DNA from: Taudactylus pleione
Taxonomy: Eukaryota; Chordata; Amphibia; Anura; Myobatrachidae
DNA: 64,000 bases
Assembly: GCA_031769625.1 (NCBI GenBank)
Contig: JAUIMM010000699.1
Coordinates: forward strand, 310,001 to 374,000
Direction: 5' to 3'
Position 1 is the stretch's first letter, and each line of letters starts with the position of its first letter. Made by a program: the position numbers and the translations under genes. The notes under the pieces were generated by a model that worked only from the letters and a program-made list of their open reading frames with translations, was not told the origin of the DNA and did no database searches. Shown piece by piece: positions 62,001-64,000 of this stretch.

Positions 62001-62670
62001 GTCTGTTTTTGCTATTAGAGGAGATATCACAAAGAATGTGCTTCTGTTGTTTCCATTTCTTTCAATGCGTTTTGGCCTAAAACGAGCATTTGCTGTTTTC
62101 TCTTAAATACAACATGGGAGAAAAACCATTTCATATCACATTTGTGGGTCTTGTTCTTCAACACATTCGGTGAAATTTTGAGCTGTCTGTTTGATACAAG
62201 AGGAGATATCACAAAGTATGCGCTTTTGTTGTTTTCATTGCTTTCAATGCATTTTGGCCTAAAACAACCATTTGCTGTTTTCTCTTAAACGCAACATGGG
62301 AGAAAAACCTTTTCACATCACATTTGTGGGTCTTGTTCTTCAACATATTCAGTGAAATTTTGAGCTGTCTGTGTTTGCTACAAGAGGAGATATCACAAAG
62401 TATGCGCTTTTGTTGTTTCCATTGCTTTCAATACATTTTGGCCTAAAACGAGCATTTGATGTTTTCTCTTAAATACAACATGGGAGAAAAACCATTTCAC
62501 ATCACATTTGTGGGTCTTGTTCTTCAACACATTCGGTGAAATTTTGAGCTGTCTGTTTGCTACAAGAGGAGATATCACAAAGTATGCGCTTTTGTTGTTT
62601 TCATTGCTTTCAATGCATTTTGGCCTAAAACAACCATTTGCTGTTTTCTCTTAAATGCAACATGGGAGAA
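47080..62670. repeat. 8634-bp (47-monomer) duplication in array 2
   Basis: The block from about 47080 to 54040 recurs at +8634 (about 55715-62670), including both 3122-bp sub-blocks (48304/56938 and 51426/60060 correspond). After about 62670 the offset drops by one monomer to 8450 (54608/63058), so one monomer was lost in the right copy. Confidence 0.8.
48010..54325. repeat. tandem duplication of a 3122-bp block (17 monomers)
   Basis: Two adjacent copies, about 48010-51131 and 51132-54253, with the similarity running to about 54325. Shared rare variants include AAATACCACATGGG, TTTTTACTTAAATG, TCTTAATATTCAAC, GCATCATGGG and TTGCTGATTTCTC. Sequence either side of the block differs, which fixes the limits to within about 100 bp. 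Confidence 0.85.
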
Positions 62671-64000
62671 AAACCATTTCACATCACATTTGTGGGTCTT
62701 GTTCTTCAACACATTTGGTGAAATTTTGAGCTGTCTGTGTTTGCTACAAGAGGAGATATCACAAAGTATGCGCTTTTGTTGTTTCCATTGCTTTCAATGC
62801 ATTTTGGCCTAAAATGAGCATTTGATGTTTTTTCTTAAACGCAATATGGGAGAAAAACCATTTCATATCACATTTGTGGGTCTTGGTCTTCAACACATTT
62901 TTTAAAATTTTGAGCTGTCTGTGTTTGCTACAAGAGGAGATATCACAAAGTATGCGCTTTTGTTGTTTCCATTGCTTTCAATGCGTTTTGGCCTAAAACG
63001 AGCATTTGCTGTTTTCTCTTAAACGCAACATGGGAGAAAAACCATTTCACATCACTTTTGTGGGTCTTGGTCTTCAACACATTTGGTGAAATTTTGAGAT
63101 GTCTGTGTTTGCTACAAGAGGAGATATCACAAAGTATGTGCTTTTGTTGTTTCCATTGCTTTCAATGCATTTTGGCCAAAAACGACCATTTGCTGTTTTC
63201 TCTAAAATGCGACATGGGAGAAAAACCATTTCACATCTCATTTGTGGGTCTTGGTCTTCAACACATTCGGTGAAATTTTGAGCTGTCTGTGTTTGCTACA
63301 AGAGGAGATATCACAAAGTATGCGTTTTTATTGTTTCCATTGCTTTCAATGCATTTTGGCCTAAAATGAGCATTTGATGTTTTTTCTTAATCGCAACATG
63401 GGAGAAAAACCATTTCTCATCACATTTGTGGGTCTTAATCTTCAACACATTTGGTGAAATTTTGAGCTGTCTGTGTTTGCTAAAAGAGGAGATATAACAA
63501 AGTATGCGCTTTTGTTGTTTCCATTGCTTTCAATGTATTTTGGCCTAAAACGTGCATTTGCTGTTTTCTCTTAAACGCAACATGGGAGAAAAACTATTTC
63601 ACATCACATTTGTGGCTCTTGGTCTTCAACACATTTGGTGAAATTTTGAGATGTCTGTGTTTGCTACAAGAGGAGATATCACAAAGTATGCGCTTTTGTT
63701 GTTTTCATTGCTTTCAATGCATTTTGGCCTAAAACGAGGATTTGCTGTTTTCTCTTAAACGCAACATGGGAGAAAAACCATTTCACATCACATTTGTGGG
63801 TCTTGTTCTTGAAAACATTCGGTGAAATTTTGAGCTGTCTGTGTGTGCTAAAAGAGGAGATATCACAAACTATGTGCTTTTGTTGTTTCCATTGCTTTCA
63901 ATGCATTTTGGCCTAATACGATCATTTGCTGTTTTTTCTTAAATGCAACATGGGAGAAAAACCTTTTCACATCACATTTGTGGGTCTTGTTCTTCAACAC

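Larger units (their letters stand above)
39376..64000. repeat. satellite array 2, about 134 monomers of about 184 bp
   Basis: Same monomer family, phase and orientation as array 1. The first bases right of LINE copy 2 complete the monomer interrupted at 32139, so arrays 1 and 2 are one array split by the insertion. The same 182-, 183- and 185-bp variants are present. I see no gene or unrelated insertion in the whole stretch. The array continues past the right edge. Confidence 0.97.

Noticed and set aside
6788..64000. Many open frames of 60-137 codons on both strands inside the satellite, with near-identical repeated proteins
   Set aside because: They recur once per monomer or every few monomers and differ only by satellite variants. 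A 184-bp unit (1 mod 3) rotates the frame, and the longer ones occur where 183-bp monomers keep the frame. No start context, domain or codon signal supports coding.
6788..64000. CENP-B box in the satellite
   Set aside because: CATTCGGTGAAATTTTG shares only TTCG and one A with the box pattern and lacks the CGGG part.

Overview
The window looks like vertebrate nuclear satellite DNA carrying two full-length or near full-length non-LTR retrotransposons (LINEs). I see no bacterial-type genes, RNA genes or single-copy host genes. The LINE protein layout points to the L1/Tx1 group, whose Tx1-like members are best known from amphibians and fishes: ORF1 has three CCHC zinc knuckles, and ORF2 has an APE endonuclease, a reverse transcriptase and a C-terminal CCHC. 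An amphibian host is my best guess, but the sequence alone does not prove it.

Layout: (1) 1-6787, LINE copy 1 on the minus strand, cut by the window edge about 100 nt into its 3'UTR. (2) 6788-32139, satellite array 1, about 138 tandem monomers of about 184 bp. (3) 32140-39375, LINE copy 2 on the minus strand, complete at 7236 bp. (4) 39376-64000, satellite array 2, about 134 monomers of the same family, running off the right edge. Both arrays show higher-order structure: a 2941-bp (16-monomer) period, a 5146-bp (28-monomer) tandem duplication, 3122-bp (17-monomer) tandem duplications and an 8634-bp (47-monomer) duplication.

Both LINEs have the same plan: a 5'UTR of 91 or 93 nt, a long ORF1 (nucleic-acid binding), a 30-36 nt gap, then an intact 1125-aa ORF2. 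ORF1 would package the RNA and ORF2 would nick the target and reverse transcribe. In both copies ORF2 is open, but ORF1 is broken once: an in-frame TAG in copy 1 and a frameshift in copy 2. ORF2 is about 90% identical between copies in the stretch I compared, while most of ORF1 and the 3'UTR are far more diverged.

The most interesting signal is target specificity. Both LINEs sit in the same orientation at almost the same point of the satellite monomer, within the motif GTGGGTCTTGGTCTTCAAC. Both are followed by the same rare monomer subtype, seen only seven times in the window. Unoccupied copies of the same junction are present at about 8.8, 41.4, 44.3, 54.6 and 63.06 kb. This suggests a Tx1-group retrotransposon lineage that targets one site of its host's satellite.
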